A DNA stretch of 64,000 nt from the NCBI GenBank assembly GCA_014138725.1, contig JACJID010000001.1, positions 682,001 through 746,000 on the forward strand, in the 5' to 3' direction. This stretch comes from Kutzneria viridogrisea. GTDB lineage: Bacteria > Actinomycetota > Actinomycetes > Mycobacteriales > Pseudonocardiaceae. Position numbers and translations under genes: made by a program. Within the stretch, counting starts at the first letter, position 1. Every line of letters starts with the position of its first letter. This document shows, piece after piece, positions 26,491-37,027 of this stretch. A model generated the notes under the pieces. The model did no database searches. It saw only the letters and a program-made list of their open reading frames with translations, and was not told the DNA's origin.

Positions 26491-27963
26491 TCAGCCCATC
26501 GCCACGGCATAGTCCATCTCGGCGTACACCTTCAGGACCTGGAACTCCTCGATCGCCTTCAGCCCGCCCAGGTAGCCGTATCCGCTGCCCTTGACGCCGA
26601 CCTGCTCGAAGTGCTCGGTGAGCAGCCCCCAGGTGTTGATCCACATCCCGCCGGCCTGCACCTGACGACCGACCCGGCGAGCCTGAACCGGATCGGCGGT
26701 GAAAATCGAGGCGGCCAACCCGTACTGGGTGGCGTTCGCCCTGCGCACGGCGTCGGCCTCGTCCTCGAAGACCTCGAAGGTCTGCACCGGCCCGAAGACC
26801 TCCTCCTGGACGATTCGGGCCTCGGTGTCGGTGACCTCCACGAGGCTGGGCCGGTAGAAGGCGCCGGACGAGGACAAGGGACCCTCGGTGACCTGCCCGC
26901 CGCGGACCAACACCGTGCCGTACGAGCCGGCCTCCTCGACGAGGGCGTCGACCCGCTCCGCCGAGGCGCGGTCGATGAGCGGACCGAGCTGGGCCGTCTC
27001 GTCGTCCCAGGTGCCAAGGCGAACCTGCGAGAGCGCATCGGTGAGCGCCGTGCGGACCTGGTCGGCGATGTCGCGGTGGACCAGGACGCGGGAGCCGGTG
27101 CAGCAGAACTGCCCGTTCATGAGAGTGGCCGCGCGGAGCAGGTTGGGGATGGCGATGTCGAGGTCGGCGCTGGGGAAGATGATGATGGGTGTCTTCCCGC
27201 CCAGCTCGAGGCCGAGCCGCTTGAGCGTGGCCGCGGCAGCGGCGGCGATCTGGCGGCCCACCGGAGTGCTGCCGGTGTAGCTGATCATGCTGACCTGCTC
27301 CGAGGCGACGAGATGGCGGGCCACCTCGCTGCCGGTCTCGGTGAGGATGTTGACCACCCCGGGCGGGATCTCCGCCACCGAGGCAACCACCTGGGCGAAC
27401 AGCGCGTTGGTCAACGCGGTCTGGGCAGGCAGTTTGATCACGACCGTGCAGCCAGCGGCCAGCGCCGGACCCAGTGCCCGGACAGTCAGGATCACCGGGG
27501 AGTTCCATGGCGAGATGATGCCGACCACACCGGCCGGTTCCGGCATCGAGTGGAAGTACTGTCCCGGAGCCACTTCGGCGGCCCGGCCAGCGATCTGCGT
27601 GCGTGCACTCGCCGCTGTGTAGCGCAGCCACGTCGCGGCGGCGCTGACCTCCCACATCGTCTCTCGGAGCAGTTTGCCGTTTTCCTGGGAGAGGGTGGCG
27701 GCGATCTCGGGAACACGCGCCTCCAGAGCGTCAGCCAGCCGCTCCAGGGCGGTGGCCCGCACATGGTGGACACGGCCCCAGTCGGTCGAGGCGAAGGCGT
27801 CCGCGGCAGTGTCAACGGCCGCGCGTGCCTCGGCCTCGCCACCGTCGTAGAAGGTTCCGACCACCGCACCGGTGGAGGGATTGAAGGACTCGCGGATCTG
27901 TGTGGATTCCGTCCACTTGCCGCCGATCCAGTGGCGTGCGGGGGCGTTCGTGTTCTTGGACAT
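26491..27963 (-). CDS. NAD(P)-dependent aldehyde dehydrogenase
   Basis: 490 aa from ATG 27963, with GAAAGG upstream. Superfamily motifs: PWNSPVILTVRALGPALAAG, SYTGSTPVGRQIA, the general base in LGLELGGKTPIIIF, the nucleophile in NGQFCCTGSRVLVH, and EEVFGPVQTFEVF. It oxidises an aldehyde to the acid in the cytoplasm; the substrate is not predictable. It converges on the CoA-transferase gene across a terminator and diverges from the XRE gene downstream, so it may or may not belong to the mesaconate module. Confidence 0.9.
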   Translation of the reverse strand: MSKNTNAPARHWIGGKWTESTQIRESFNPSTGAVVGTFYDGGEAEARAAVDTAADAFASTDWGRVHHVRATALERLADALEARVPEIAATLSQENGKLLRETMWEVSAAATWLRYTAASARTQIAGRAAEVAPGQYFHSMPEPAGVVGIISPWNSPVILTVRALGPALAAGCTVVIKLPAQTALTNALFAQVVASVAEIPPGVVNILTETGSEVARHLVASEQVSMISYTGSTPVGRQIAAAAAATLKRLGLELGGKTPIIIFPSADLDIAIPNLLRAATLMNGQFCCTGSRVLVHRDIADQVRTALTDALSQVRLGTWDDETAQLGPLIDRASAERVDALVEEAGSYGTVLVRGGQVTEGPLSSSGAFYRPSLVEVTDTEARIVQEEVFGPVQTFEVFEDEADAVRRANATQYGLAASIFTADPVQARRVGRQVQAGGMWINTWGLLTEHFEQVGVKGSGYGYLGGLKAIEEFQVLKVYAEMDYAVAMG

Positions 27964-28288
27964 GGGGGACCTTTCGTCTAGGCGAATTGGTGAGTTCGAT
28001 CGGCGACGGCTCGCGAGATCACCGGTTGGTTCGGATGGCGCCCGGGAGGACAAGCGCCGAACTCCTCCACCGCGCGGCGCAGCGGGTCGCTGACGGCCGC
28101 CATGGGGACGCCAACGTCGAACTGCCGTCGCCATTCGTCAGCCCGTTGAGGTTCGCCAGGCCATCGGCGAGGTTCAGTCGGTTCACGTCCTCCAAGATCC
28201 AGCGCCGGAACTGGCGGTGGCAGCCAAGGATCGTCCTGGTACAGCTGGTACCAGGCGGCGGCCAGGAGTTGTGCGGGAGACTGAGTGG
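27964..28288. other. 325-bp gap between ALDH and XRE genes
   Basis: It should contain both divergent promoters. A minus-strand frame around 28000-28190 looks partly protein-like (DEWRRQFDVGVPMAAVSDPL) but has no start, no ribosome site and no recognised family. I call no gene. Confidence 0.5.
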
Positions 28289-29125
28289 ATGAACAACCTA
28301 GGTGCCGAGCTCCGTGCCTGGCGAGATCGGCTCGACCCCCAGGCGATCGGGCTTACGCACAACTCCCCGCGCCGTGCTCCTGGGCTGCGGCGCGAGGAGT
28401 TGGCCGTTCTGGCTGGCATCTCGATCGAGTACGTGGTCCGGCTCGAGCAGGGCCGGGCCACGACCCCGTCGGCGCAGGTGTGCTTGGCACTGGCCCACGC
28501 GCTGCAGCTGTCCGACGAGGAGCAGGCCCATCTCATGCGCCTCGCCGGTCACGCGGCGGACCCCAACCGCATACCGCGGCTGATCCCAGGAAGCGTGCAC
28601 CGGATCATGGACCAGCTCTCCGGGCACCCACTGGCGGTCTATGACGCCACTTGGCAGTTGCTGCACTGGAACCCGCTGTTCGCAGCGACCTTCGGTGACC
28701 CCACCGCGCTGTCCGCCGATGACCGGAACATGCTGCTGCGGCAGTTCGAGGACAAGCCGAACCACGCGAAGTTCACACCGGCCGAGCGCTCCGCGTTCGA
28801 GGAATCCCTCGTGGCGGACCTGCGCGCCACCACCAGTCGGTACCCGAACGACCAGGATGTGCGGGCGCTGATCGTGCGGTTGAAGCGCAGCGCACGTTTC
28901 CGCGAGCTGTGGGCACTGGGCGCGGTGGCCCAGCACCAGAGCGGGCACAAGGTCATCGACCACCCGGAGGTCGGAACTGTCGATCTGGACTCCGACACAC
29001 TCACCACGCAGGGCTCGAACCTTCGTGTGGTCGTGTACACGCCCCGTCCCGGAACGGATGCCCGGAGCAAGCTCGACCTCCTCGCTGCGATCGGCACCCA
29101 GAAACTCGCTCCGCGGGGCAAGTGA
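28289..29125 (+). CDS. XRE-family regulator with MmyB-type ligand domain
   Basis: 278 aa from ATG 28289. The Cro/C1 helix-turn-helix includes LRREELAVLAGISIEYVVRLE, followed by the MmyB-like domain (VYDATWQLLHWNPLFAATFG, and the NHAKFTPAER region). It is a second member of the family seen at 17809-18744, not a close copy. The partner gene such regulators usually face would be the ALDH gene (325 bp away, divergent). Confidence 0.9.
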   Translation: MNNLGAELRAWRDRLDPQAIGLTHNSPRRAPGLRREELAVLAGISIEYVVRLEQGRATTPSAQVCLALAHALQLSDEEQAHLMRLAGHAADPNRIPRLIPGSVHRIMDQLSGHPLAVYDATWQLLHWNPLFAATFGDPTALSADDRNMLLRQFEDKPNHAKFTPAERSAFEESLVADLRATTSRYPNDQDVRALIVRLKRSARFRELWALGAVAQHQSGHKVIDHPEVGTVDLDSDTLTTQGSNLRVVVYTPRPGTDARSKLDLLAAIGTQKLAPRGK

Positions 29126-29229
29126 GCACTCCACCTTCTGAGTGCCCGTTGCTGAACTGGGCCGGGTGTGGACGTGGTGACGAGACGGGGAACTCCTGGT
29201 AGAGCGGACGTTGTCGAAGCGCCGTTCCA

Positions 29230-29475
29230 CCAGGTGTTCCGTTGCTGCCCGACCCCACCTGGCACCAGGGCCGAGGCGGACGTCACGAGAAGCACTGCCG
29301 TCGGGTCATCGTGGACGCGATCTTGTACCTGATGGACAACGGCATCAAGTGGCGCGCCCTGCCCGACGGTCTACAAACGGTTCGCGATCTGGGAGAAAGC
29401 CGTTGCGACGCAACGGATCCTGGATGGACTGCGGGACCGTGTCCGGCTGGCGGCGGGAAAGCCGTCAGCGCCCTA
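29230..29475 (+). pseudogene. IS5-family transposase remnant (N-terminal part, frameshifted)
   Basis: The first part reads LPDPTWHQGRGGRHEKHCRR, then VDAILYLMDNGIKWRALP, the typical opening of an IS5-group DDE transposase. The protein then continues in another frame as VYKRFAIWEKAVATQRILDG, so there is a frameshift near 29370. The catalytic region is missing. Confidence 0.75.
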
Positions 29476-29599
29476 ATGATCAAGTGCTCACGCGCCGAGC
29501 GGGCACGACATCCCATCAGCGATCAACCTTCCCGGCCGTCGGCGAGGGCACGATCTTTGAACAGACCTTTGAGGTCTGGGGGAACGAGTGCTCACCCAC

Positions 29600-29815
29600 C
29601 GGCTGCTACCGGACCGAGCCTGCCGCACAGCCGGCGCGAAGCACTCATCAGGGGGGACCGCACCGGCACACACCCCGGTCGACCGCCGTAAGCCCGGCTC
29701 ACAGCACCACCTGATCACCGACACCAGCGGCGTCCCGCTCGCGGTGACGCTGGCCGACGGACATCGCAACGACGTCACCCAACTCCTCCCGCTGGCCGGT
29801 GGAGCGAACCTTCCG
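29600..29815 (+). pseudogene. Second IS5-group transposase fragment (IS427-like middle part)
   Basis: TPVDRRKPGSQHHLITDTSG followed by VPLAVTLADGHRNDVTQLLPL is the characteristic core of IS427/IS1647-type transposases. It has no start and no catalytic C-terminus, and its sequence type differs from the fragment just upstream, so it comes from another element. Confidence 0.75.
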
Positions 29816-29869
29816 CTTGGCTCAAGGGTTTCCGGCGGCTGCTGGTTCGAACCGAGCGACGGGCTGACG

Positions 29870-30081
29870 TCCACCAAGCCATTCTCAACCTGGCCTGCTC
29901 GGCCTCGACCTGGCGTCGGACGGCCTGAACCCAACTGTGCAGCGGTGTACACGCTGATCCCCAGATCCCGCGCGACCCGGGTAACCGGCTTGCCGGTCTC
30001 GACCACAATGCGCACCGTACCCGCCCGGCACTCCTGATCAAGCCGGCGCCTTGTGCTTCCCACGACCTGATCACCTCTCAC
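29870..30081 (-). pseudogene. IS3-family OrfA fragment (frameshifted)
   Basis: The minus strand reads RRRLDQECRAGTVRIVVETG, then KPVTRVARDLGISVYT, the helix-turn-helix of an IS3 OrfA. It then shifts frame to LHSWVQAVRRQVEAEQAR. The rest of the element is absent. Confidence 0.75.
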
Positions 30082-30347
30082 TTGGTTCAGGTCTCCACGC
30101 TACGAGGGGACGCGCACTCTTGACTTTCGGTGGGTCGGCTCGGACACTTGCCCCGCAACCTTAGTTTGGCCAATGAACGAACGAAGTAGTAGCAGGTCAG
30201 CTGCTCATCTCGGGGAGGTGGCCCGCGCATGCGATCGGTGACCGGCTCTCGCCGTGCCGTCGGTGTGGCACTCGGGCGCCGGTGGCCCGTGACCGCACTG
30301 CCCGACCCCCTGGCCTCCTCCGTCGACGCCGCAACGAGAGGATCGCA

Positions 30348-32144
30348 ATGGCACGGAAGACAACCCTACGATTAGGGATCGCGGTCACCGCGGCCCTGGC
30401 GCTGGTGACGACTGTCGCCAACACCGCGGAAGCCGCCACATACACCGTGACCGCGGGTAACCCCGGCTCCTGGAGCCACGCCGATGACACCCCTGCGGGG
30501 CTGTTCACCGACAGCAACGGCCAGTTCTACTACCAGGAATCGCACTCTCTCTACGGTGCGAACGACAGCCGCACGTGGAGTTTCTACACTGGCAGCAACT
30601 TCGACACGGCCAGCCTCGCGTCGATCAGCAACGGCGGCACCAACGCCGACACGACAACGCTGTGCAACAACAGCCCCACTGGCGTGGAAGCCACCTACAC
30701 ATCCGGCTCCGGTTACTCGCAGCGAAACTACTGCGACCTGATGGGCGTGTGGGTCGATCCGGACAGCGGCGCCTGGTACGGCCTGATCCACAACGAGTTC
30801 ACGCCGAGGCCGTTCGGTGACGGCCTGCACTACGACTCAATCGACTACGCCACATCCCAGGACCAGGGCAACTCCTGGACCATCCAGAGCCACGTCATCA
30901 CCTCACCGTTCAGCACCGTGCGCAACGACACCGCCCAGTTCCCCAACCAGACGTACTACTACGGCGACGGCGATCCACGCCTGTTCGTGGACAACGCGTC
31001 GGGCTACTTCTACGTCTTCTACGGCAGCAGGGTGCTGGACAAGAGCGGCGGCGGCAATATGTGGCTGGAGCATGTGGCTCGTGCGCCCATCTCGCAGAAG
31101 ATGGCACCGTCGTCGTGGACAAAGTGGTACAACGGCGCGTGGCAGGCCCCCGGTGTCGGCGGGCAGGAAAGCAACATCGTTCCCACCAGCCAGTCCAGCA
31201 CCGGCTACACCTCCGTCAACTACGACCCCACCCAGTCGGGCACGGTCGCACAGCAGCAGTCCACGGGCACCCTACCCGGCGGTGACTCGCCGCTGGCCCT
31301 GATGAACATCGCCTGGGACTCCTACCTGAACATGTACATCGGGACGCCGCAGAACCAGCCCCCCGGCCAGCACCCGCCGCTGCACATCTATGCCACGGAC
31401 GACCTGTCCACCCAGAAGTGGACCGACATCGGCAGCATCCCGGCCAACAAGCTCAGCGCCTCCTCGTGGTACCGGTGGTTCGTGGACTCCGCCACCCTGA
31501 CAACCTCCAACACAGTGGGCAAGACGTTCCGCACCTACTGCTCCTTCTTCTGCACCGCCAGTTCCAGCGCCACCTACGTGCCGACCACGATCGTACGGGC
31601 GTCGCGGTTCACGGACTCACCGCTCGCGGCACCAGTTGACAGCACCACCTCCTACCAGATCACGGCCGCCAACGGACGACAGTTGGCCCAAGGCAGTGCG
31701 GGGAACTTCGCCGCCGCCAGTTCCTCGCAATCCCAGCAGTGGAAGCTGATCCCCACCGGCGACGGCTTCTACACCGTCACCAACAAGGCCACCGGCCAAG
31801 CTCTGGGCGTGGCCGGCAGCGGCGCGGCCGGCCGAGCCTGGGGCACTGCCGTCACCGCGGCACCGGTACTCGGCACCGAAGTCCGGCAACAGTGGTCTCT
31901 GCGGCCGGTCGTTACTGACTCGGGTACCAGCGGATCGTCCCGTGCCACCGGAACCTACCGCCTGATCAACCGCTACAACGGGTTGGCTCTGAGCGTCACC
32001 GGCCAATCCCTGGTGACCACCCCGCAACGCAACTGGGACAACACCAGCAGCGCCTCCGGTGGCGATCGCACCCCCTCGGCGGCGCAGGTGTTGACCTTCA
32101 CGCGAGTCGCAACGCAGCTTTCCGCATCGAATCGCGCGCAGTGA
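30348..32144 (+). CDS. Secreted beta-propeller-like protein with C-terminal ricin-type lectin domain
   Basis: 598 aa from ATG 30348. A signal peptide ends near residue 29 (NTAEA). The N-terminal about 400 residues are rich in Asp/Tyr/Trp/Ser repeats such as DPRLFVDNASGYFYVFYGS and look like a glycosidase-type beta-propeller, with a few Cys pairs. The last about 160 residues form a beta-trefoil-like region with QxW-type repeats (SQSQQWKLIP, VRQQWSLRP, YRLINRYNGLALSV). It is probably exported to bind and perhaps cleave a polysaccharide. The glycosidase family is not certain. Codon use is ordinary for the window. Confidence 0.7.
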   Translation: MARKTTLRLGIAVTAALALVTTVANTAEAATYTVTAGNPGSWSHADDTPAGLFTDSNGQFYYQESHSLYGANDSRTWSFYTGSNFDTASLASISNGGTNADTTTLCNNSPTGVEATYTSGSGYSQRNYCDLMGVWVDPDSGAWYGLIHNEFTPRPFGDGLHYDSIDYATSQDQGNSWTIQSHVITSPFSTVRNDTAQFPNQTYYYGDGDPRLFVDNASGYFYVFYGSRVLDKSGGGNMWLEHVARAPISQKMAPSSWTKWYNGAWQAPGVGGQESNIVPTSQSSTGYTSVNYDPTQSGTVAQQQSTGTLPGGDSPLALMNIAWDSYLNMYIGTPQNQPPGQHPPLHIYATDDLSTQKWTDIGSIPANKLSASSWYRWFVDSATLTTSNTVGKTFRTYCSFFCTASSSATYVPTTIVRASRFTDSPLAAPVDSTTSYQITAANGRQLAQGSAGNFAAASSSQSQQWKLIPTGDGFYTVTNKATGQALGVAGSGAAGRAWGTAVTAAPVLGTEVRQQWSLRPVVTDSGTSGSSRATGTYRLINRYNGLALSVTGQSLVTTPQRNWDNTSSASGGDRTPSAAQVLTFTRVATQLSASNRAQ

Positions 32145-32173
32145 CCCTCATGCCGACCACATGAGCGCGGAGT

Positions 32174-32222
32174 CCCGGGGTTGGCGCGGCATCCGGCCGC
32201 GGCAACCCCGGGCACTCGGCTG
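32174..32222 (+). terminator. Hairpin after the lectin gene
   Basis: CCCGGGGTTG (32174-32183) pairs with CAACCCCGGG (32213-32222), and an inner GCGCGGC/GCCGCGG pairing extends it. It lies 30 bp beyond the stop codon. Confidence 0.7.
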
Positions 32223-32586
32223 GACCCTCCGCTCCAGCGAGGATCCCTTTGCCAGCCAACCGAATCCGGCCCAGTTCGGAAACGTCTGAGAACATCGGCT
32301 GGACGAGCCTCAGCAGGTGTTTGAGTTGGTCGGACAGCACGGCAGGAGGCCCGGTAGGTGACACCACGTCATGTTTCCCATGACTGAGCACGATTTCGCA
32401 GAGGCTGGCCTTGGAACGCGACGACTGCTCGCACCTTCACGCGCCAGCGGCTACAGTAGCGTCAAACAGTTCAAGCGTTAGTTCGCATGGGTTCGGCTAT
32501 CGCGCGCGATGTGGGAGGTGATCACGGTGCACCCGGTCTTATGACAGCCCCAGCCTGGGGCGTCACGGAGCCGAAAAGGTGACCGT
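32223..32586. other. 364-bp gap, no gene seen
   Basis: It follows the terminator and precedes a small gene. A minus-strand frame (32098-32391) is open but has no family features or ribosome site. The 32450-32500 part is AT-richer (CAAACAGTTCAAGCGTTAGTT) and may hold the promoter of the next gene. Confidence 0.5.
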
Positions 32587-32913
32587 ATGAGCAAGACCGA
32601 CAAGACCCGACCCTGGTGGGTGCGGATCGCCGACGAACCGATGGTGACCTGTGTACCCGCGCACAATCACAGGTTTGGGCCGTGCACGCTGCCGGATGAG
32701 ATCACCGCTGACAGTGCGTCCCTGTGGCCGCTGCCGAGCGGCTGTTACTGGCTTGCCACCGACCATTTCCTGTTTGATTGCGGCGGCACCAGCGGAGGCC
32801 GGGAGTGGTACCACTTCCGTCGCCAGGAGCGTCGTCGCGACCGTCGCCAGGCGCGACGCGAACTGCGCGCCTACCACGGCCAAAGCTGCAAGAGCCCAAA
32901 TGGTCAGGATTGA
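32587..32913 (+). CDS. Conserved hypothetical small protein
   Basis: 108 aa from ATG 32587, with AAAGGTGACC upstream at ideal spacing. It contains four cysteines (CVPAHNHRFGPC, GCYW, FDCGG) and a strongly basic C-terminus (RRQERRRDRRQARRELR). I have seen similar short proteins in actinomycete genomes but know of no function. The basic tail suggests nucleic-acid contact, and the Cys/His set might bind metal; both are guesses. Confidence 0.6.
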   Translation: MSKTDKTRPWWVRIADEPMVTCVPAHNHRFGPCTLPDEITADSASLWPLPSGCYWLATDHFLFDCGGTSGGREWYHFRRQERRRDRRQARRELRAYHGQSCKSPNGQD

Positions 32914-32955
32914 CCAGCCCGATGTCTCACGCTGACGCCGAGATCATGGACCGGT

Positions 32956-33834
32956 TCACGCTGACATCTCCGCGATGAAGCGCAGCAGCCGGGCGTTGAC
33001 CTCCTCCGGTGACTCGGCTGGCAGTGAGTGCGTGGCGGTGGGCCACAACTCGGCCTGCACACCGGGGATCAGCGCCCGAGCCCGGGTGTAGGCGGCCCGC
33101 GGATGGTGCATCACGCTGCGGCCGGCGACCAGGACCAGCGCCGGGATGTCGATCGACCGCAGGTGGGCGTCCGTGGGGTACTCGGGCACCGCCATGGCCA
33201 TCCGATAGGTCCGCATCCCGGCGTCGATCACCGCCGCGAGCGGGTCGTCGGGCGGGGCGGGCACGCCGCCGTTGACCCAGGTCTGGAACGACGGTCGGCC
33301 CCACCGGGAGACCACCGGCAGGGCCGCGAGCGCGGTGCGGAGCAGCAGCTGCGCGGGGAACCGGCCCAGGGTGTACATCGGGTCGAGCAGGCTGACCGAG
33401 GCCAGCCGGCTGGAGTCCCGCGCGGCCAGGTTGGCCGCGAGCCAGCCGCCGATGGAGTGGCCGACCAGGTGCGCCCGGTCCAAGCCCAGGCCGGCCAGTG
33501 TCTCGCCCAGCCAGGCGGCCTGGTCGGCTCCGCCGCGCAGCGGGGCAGTCTGCTCGCTGCGGCCCGGTTCGCCCAACGGCTCGACCGTGTACACCGGGTG
33601 CCGCGCGGTCAGCCCGGCCAGGTTCGGCTGCCAGATCACGCTGGTGCTGGCCCGGCCGGGCAACAGCACCAGCGGTGCGGCCTCAGCGGATCCGAATTGG
33701 TACACCCGGACTGTGCCGAACCCCGTGTGCACGTCACGCGTCTCCGTCGGCTCCGGCAACAGCGCCATGCCGGCCCGGTAGGCCGCGTCGAACTCGGCGC
33801 GGGCCGCCGGCGAGACGAACCTGCCCATCCCCAT
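32956..33834 (-). CDS. Alpha/beta-fold hydrolase
   Basis: 292 aa from ATG 33834, preceded by GGAGGAGGTGCCC. The oxyanion region is VLLPGRASTSVIW, the nucleophile elbow is LVGHSIGGW, the Asp lies in the IPALVLVAG segment and the His is in ATHSLP. It is a cytoplasmic esterase, lactonase or C-C hydrolase of unknown substrate. It is divergent from a TetR gene with a shared operator-like repeat, so it is probably that repressor's target. Confidence 0.85.
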   Translation of the reverse strand: MGMGRFVSPAARAEFDAAYRAGMALLPEPTETRDVHTGFGTVRVYQFGSAEAAPLVLLPGRASTSVIWQPNLAGLTARHPVYTVEPLGEPGRSEQTAPLRGGADQAAWLGETLAGLGLDRAHLVGHSIGGWLAANLAARDSSRLASVSLLDPMYTLGRFPAQLLLRTALAALPVVSRWGRPSFQTWVNGGVPAPPDDPLAAVIDAGMRTYRMAMAVPEYPTDAHLRSIDIPALVLVAGRSVMHHPRAAYTRARALIPGVQAELWPTATHSLPAESPEEVNARLLRFIAEMSA

Positions 33835-33863
33835 GGGCACCTCCTCCACGCGATTTTGCGATA

Positions 33864-33907
33864 CGATCGGATGGTAAAGATTCACGGGATCGTGTGCAAT
33901 CCGATCG
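33864..33907. promoter_or_regulatory. Inverted-repeat operator between hydrolase and TetR genes
   Basis: CGATCGGAT (33864-33872) and ATCCGATCG (33899-33907) are perfect inverted copies, 26 bp apart, in the 91-bp divergent promoter. This fits autoregulation by the adjacent TetR. Confidence 0.6.
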
Positions 33908-33925
33908 GCTTGCGAAAGGGGTGTC

Positions 33926-34519
33926 GTGCCCAAGCAGGTGGACCACGAACAGCGGCGGCGGGAGATCGCCGCCGCGCTGTGCCGGCTGGCCAGCGAGCGC
34001 GGCCTGGAGGGCGTCAGCCTCGGCGAGGTGGCCGCCGAGGCTGGCGTGTCCAAAGGCCTGGTCCAGCACTACTTCCGGAACAAGGACCTGATGCTCCGCT
34101 ACGCCACCGGTTACCTGCGGGAACGCCTCGAGCAGCGGATCGCCGCCCGGACGGCCGACGCGCCAGCTGGGCCGAGGGCGGCGCTGCACGCGGCGTTGCT
34201 CGCGCTGCTGCCGTTGGACCCGGACGGCCGCACGGAATCCCTGGTGGCCAACGCGTTTCTGTTCCGCGCGCTCAAGGACCCGGCCATGGCCGAGCGGTTC
34301 CGGGAGGGCCACGCGCTCCTGCGCGACGCCGTCGCCGGCTGGGTCGAGGCCGCGTACCCGACCGGCCACGCCAACCCGGCCCAGGAGGCGGACCTGCTGC
34401 TGGCCGTGGTCAGCGGCCTCGCCGACGCCGTGCTGCTGGGCCACCACACGTCGGAGGCGGCCGTGGCCATCCTCGACCGCCAACTCGACCGGCTGGACCG
34501 CGCGCCACGGGAGACATAG
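33926..34519 (+). CDS. TetR-family repressor
   Basis: 197 aa from GTG 33926, after GAAAGGGGTGTC. The helix-turn-helix is VSLGEVAAEAGVSKGLVQHYF with NKDLML following, typical of the BetI/RutR-like group. The C-terminal domain is helical (TetR_C_6-like). It is divergent from the alpha/beta hydrolase gene and likely represses it through the flanking inverted repeat. It is not related to the two paralogous TetR genes at 14.5 and 42.7 kb. Confidence 0.88.
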   Translation: MPKQVDHEQRRREIAAALCRLASERGLEGVSLGEVAAEAGVSKGLVQHYFRNKDLMLRYATGYLRERLEQRIAARTADAPAGPRAALHAALLALLPLDPDGRTESLVANAFLFRALKDPAMAERFREGHALLRDAVAGWVEAAYPTGHANPAQEADLLLAVVSGLADAVLLGHHTSEAAVAILDRQLDRLDRAPRET

Positions 34520-34609
34520 CCACTCGTTGACCCGGCGACGGCCGGTGCTTGAGGGGCTGACAAGCGAGCACCAGATCGCCGCGTGACCGAGTCGGGCCGG
34601 TGGTCCCGG

Positions 34610-35965
<1,356 letters not shown>

Positions 35966-35982
35966 TCACAATTCCGGCTTGT

Positions 35983-36003
35983 TTGTTCGGTTCTGCCGAA
36001 CAA
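35983..36003. promoter_or_regulatory. LysR-type operator
   Basis: TTGTTCGG (35983-35990) and CCGAACAA (35996-36003) form a perfect 8-bp dyad with a 5-nt centre, 10 bp before the LysR start and 57 bp before the decarboxylase start. It is a good autoregulatory/activation site. Confidence 0.65.
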
Positions 36004-36013
36004 CGATGGCGGG

Positions 36014-36937
36014 ATGCTGAACCCGTGGCGCCTGGGCCTGCTGAGCCGGCTCGACACGCTGGGCACGATCCGCGCCGTCGCGCAGGACGCGAACATGAGC
36101 GCTTCGAGCGTGTCGCAGCAGTTGGCCGTCCTCGAGGCGGAAACCCGCACCCGGCTGTTGGAGCGCACCGGCCGCCGGGTCCGCCTGACACCGGCAGGGC
36201 TCCTGCTGGCGCGGCGCGCACGAGCGATCCTCGACCACATGGACACGGTCGAAGCGGAACTGCGCGGCCTCACCGAGGATCCGGTCGGCCTGGTGCGGCT
36301 CGGGGCGTTCCAGAGCGCGATCCACACCCTTGCGGTGCCCGTCGTGACGCGGCTGGCAGGCGCCTACCCGCATCTGGAGGTCCAACTGCTGGAACTGGAA
36401 CCGCACGAGAGCATCCCGGCTCTGCGCGGCGGCGATGCCGACGTCATCATCACCGCCACGGACTTCGTCGAGCTGCCGCTGGGGCCGGACCTCGAGATCG
36501 TGCCGCTGGCGACCGACCCGATCGTACTGGTCGCCTCGCCGGACCGTCCTGTGCCGCGCGGGCCCGCGGTGTTGTCGGCCTACGCCGGTGAGCCGTGGGC
36601 GCTGGACGTGCCGCAGTCGTACATGGCGAACCTGACGCTGCGGCTGTGCCGGGAATCGGGGTTCGAGCCGAGGGTGGCGTGCCGGTTCAGCAACTACCTG
36701 ATGACGTTGCAGCACGTCGAAGCGGGCCTGTCGATCGCGTTGCTGCCGGACTTGGCGGTGGACCGGCGGTACCGGGTGGTGACGCGGGAGCTGGCGATGC
36801 CGGTGAACCGAACGATCGCGGCGGTGGTGCGCCGGGGTTCACCGCTGCGGGCCGCGGTGAACCTGGTGCTCACCGCGTTGCGGCAGCAGCCGGACGCCCC
36901 GGCACTGGTGGATCGGCCAGCCCAGGAGGCGGACTGA
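36014..36937 (+). CDS. LysR-family regulator (DgdR-like by position)
   Basis: 307 aa from ATG 36014. The N-terminal helix-turn-helix is TIRAVAQDANMSASSVSQQL, followed by the wing (RLLERTGRRVRLTPAG) and the substrate-binding domain (VRLGAFQSAIHTLAVPVV, PHESIPALRGGDADVIIT). It is divergent from the dialkylglycine decarboxylase gene with a palindrome between. The known Burkholderia DgdR is a LysR repressor of dgdA; whether this one represses or activates cannot be told. Confidence 0.88.
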   Translation: MLNPWRLGLLSRLDTLGTIRAVAQDANMSASSVSQQLAVLEAETRTRLLERTGRRVRLTPAGLLLARRARAILDHMDTVEAELRGLTEDPVGLVRLGAFQSAIHTLAVPVVTRLAGAYPHLEVQLLELEPHESIPALRGGDADVIITATDFVELPLGPDLEIVPLATDPIVLVASPDRPVPRGPAVLSAYAGEPWALDVPQSYMANLTLRLCRESGFEPRVACRFSNYLMTLQHVEAGLSIALLPDLAVDRRYRVVTRELAMPVNRTIAAVVRRGSPLRAAVNLVLTALRQQPDAPALVDRPAQEAD

Positions 36938-37027
36938 TCCACCGGATTCGGCGGCAGCGGACTTGACCGCCGTCCTCCCGCCGGACAACGCCAGGTACCT
37001 CGAAGCGCACCGCGACGCCGACAGGGC

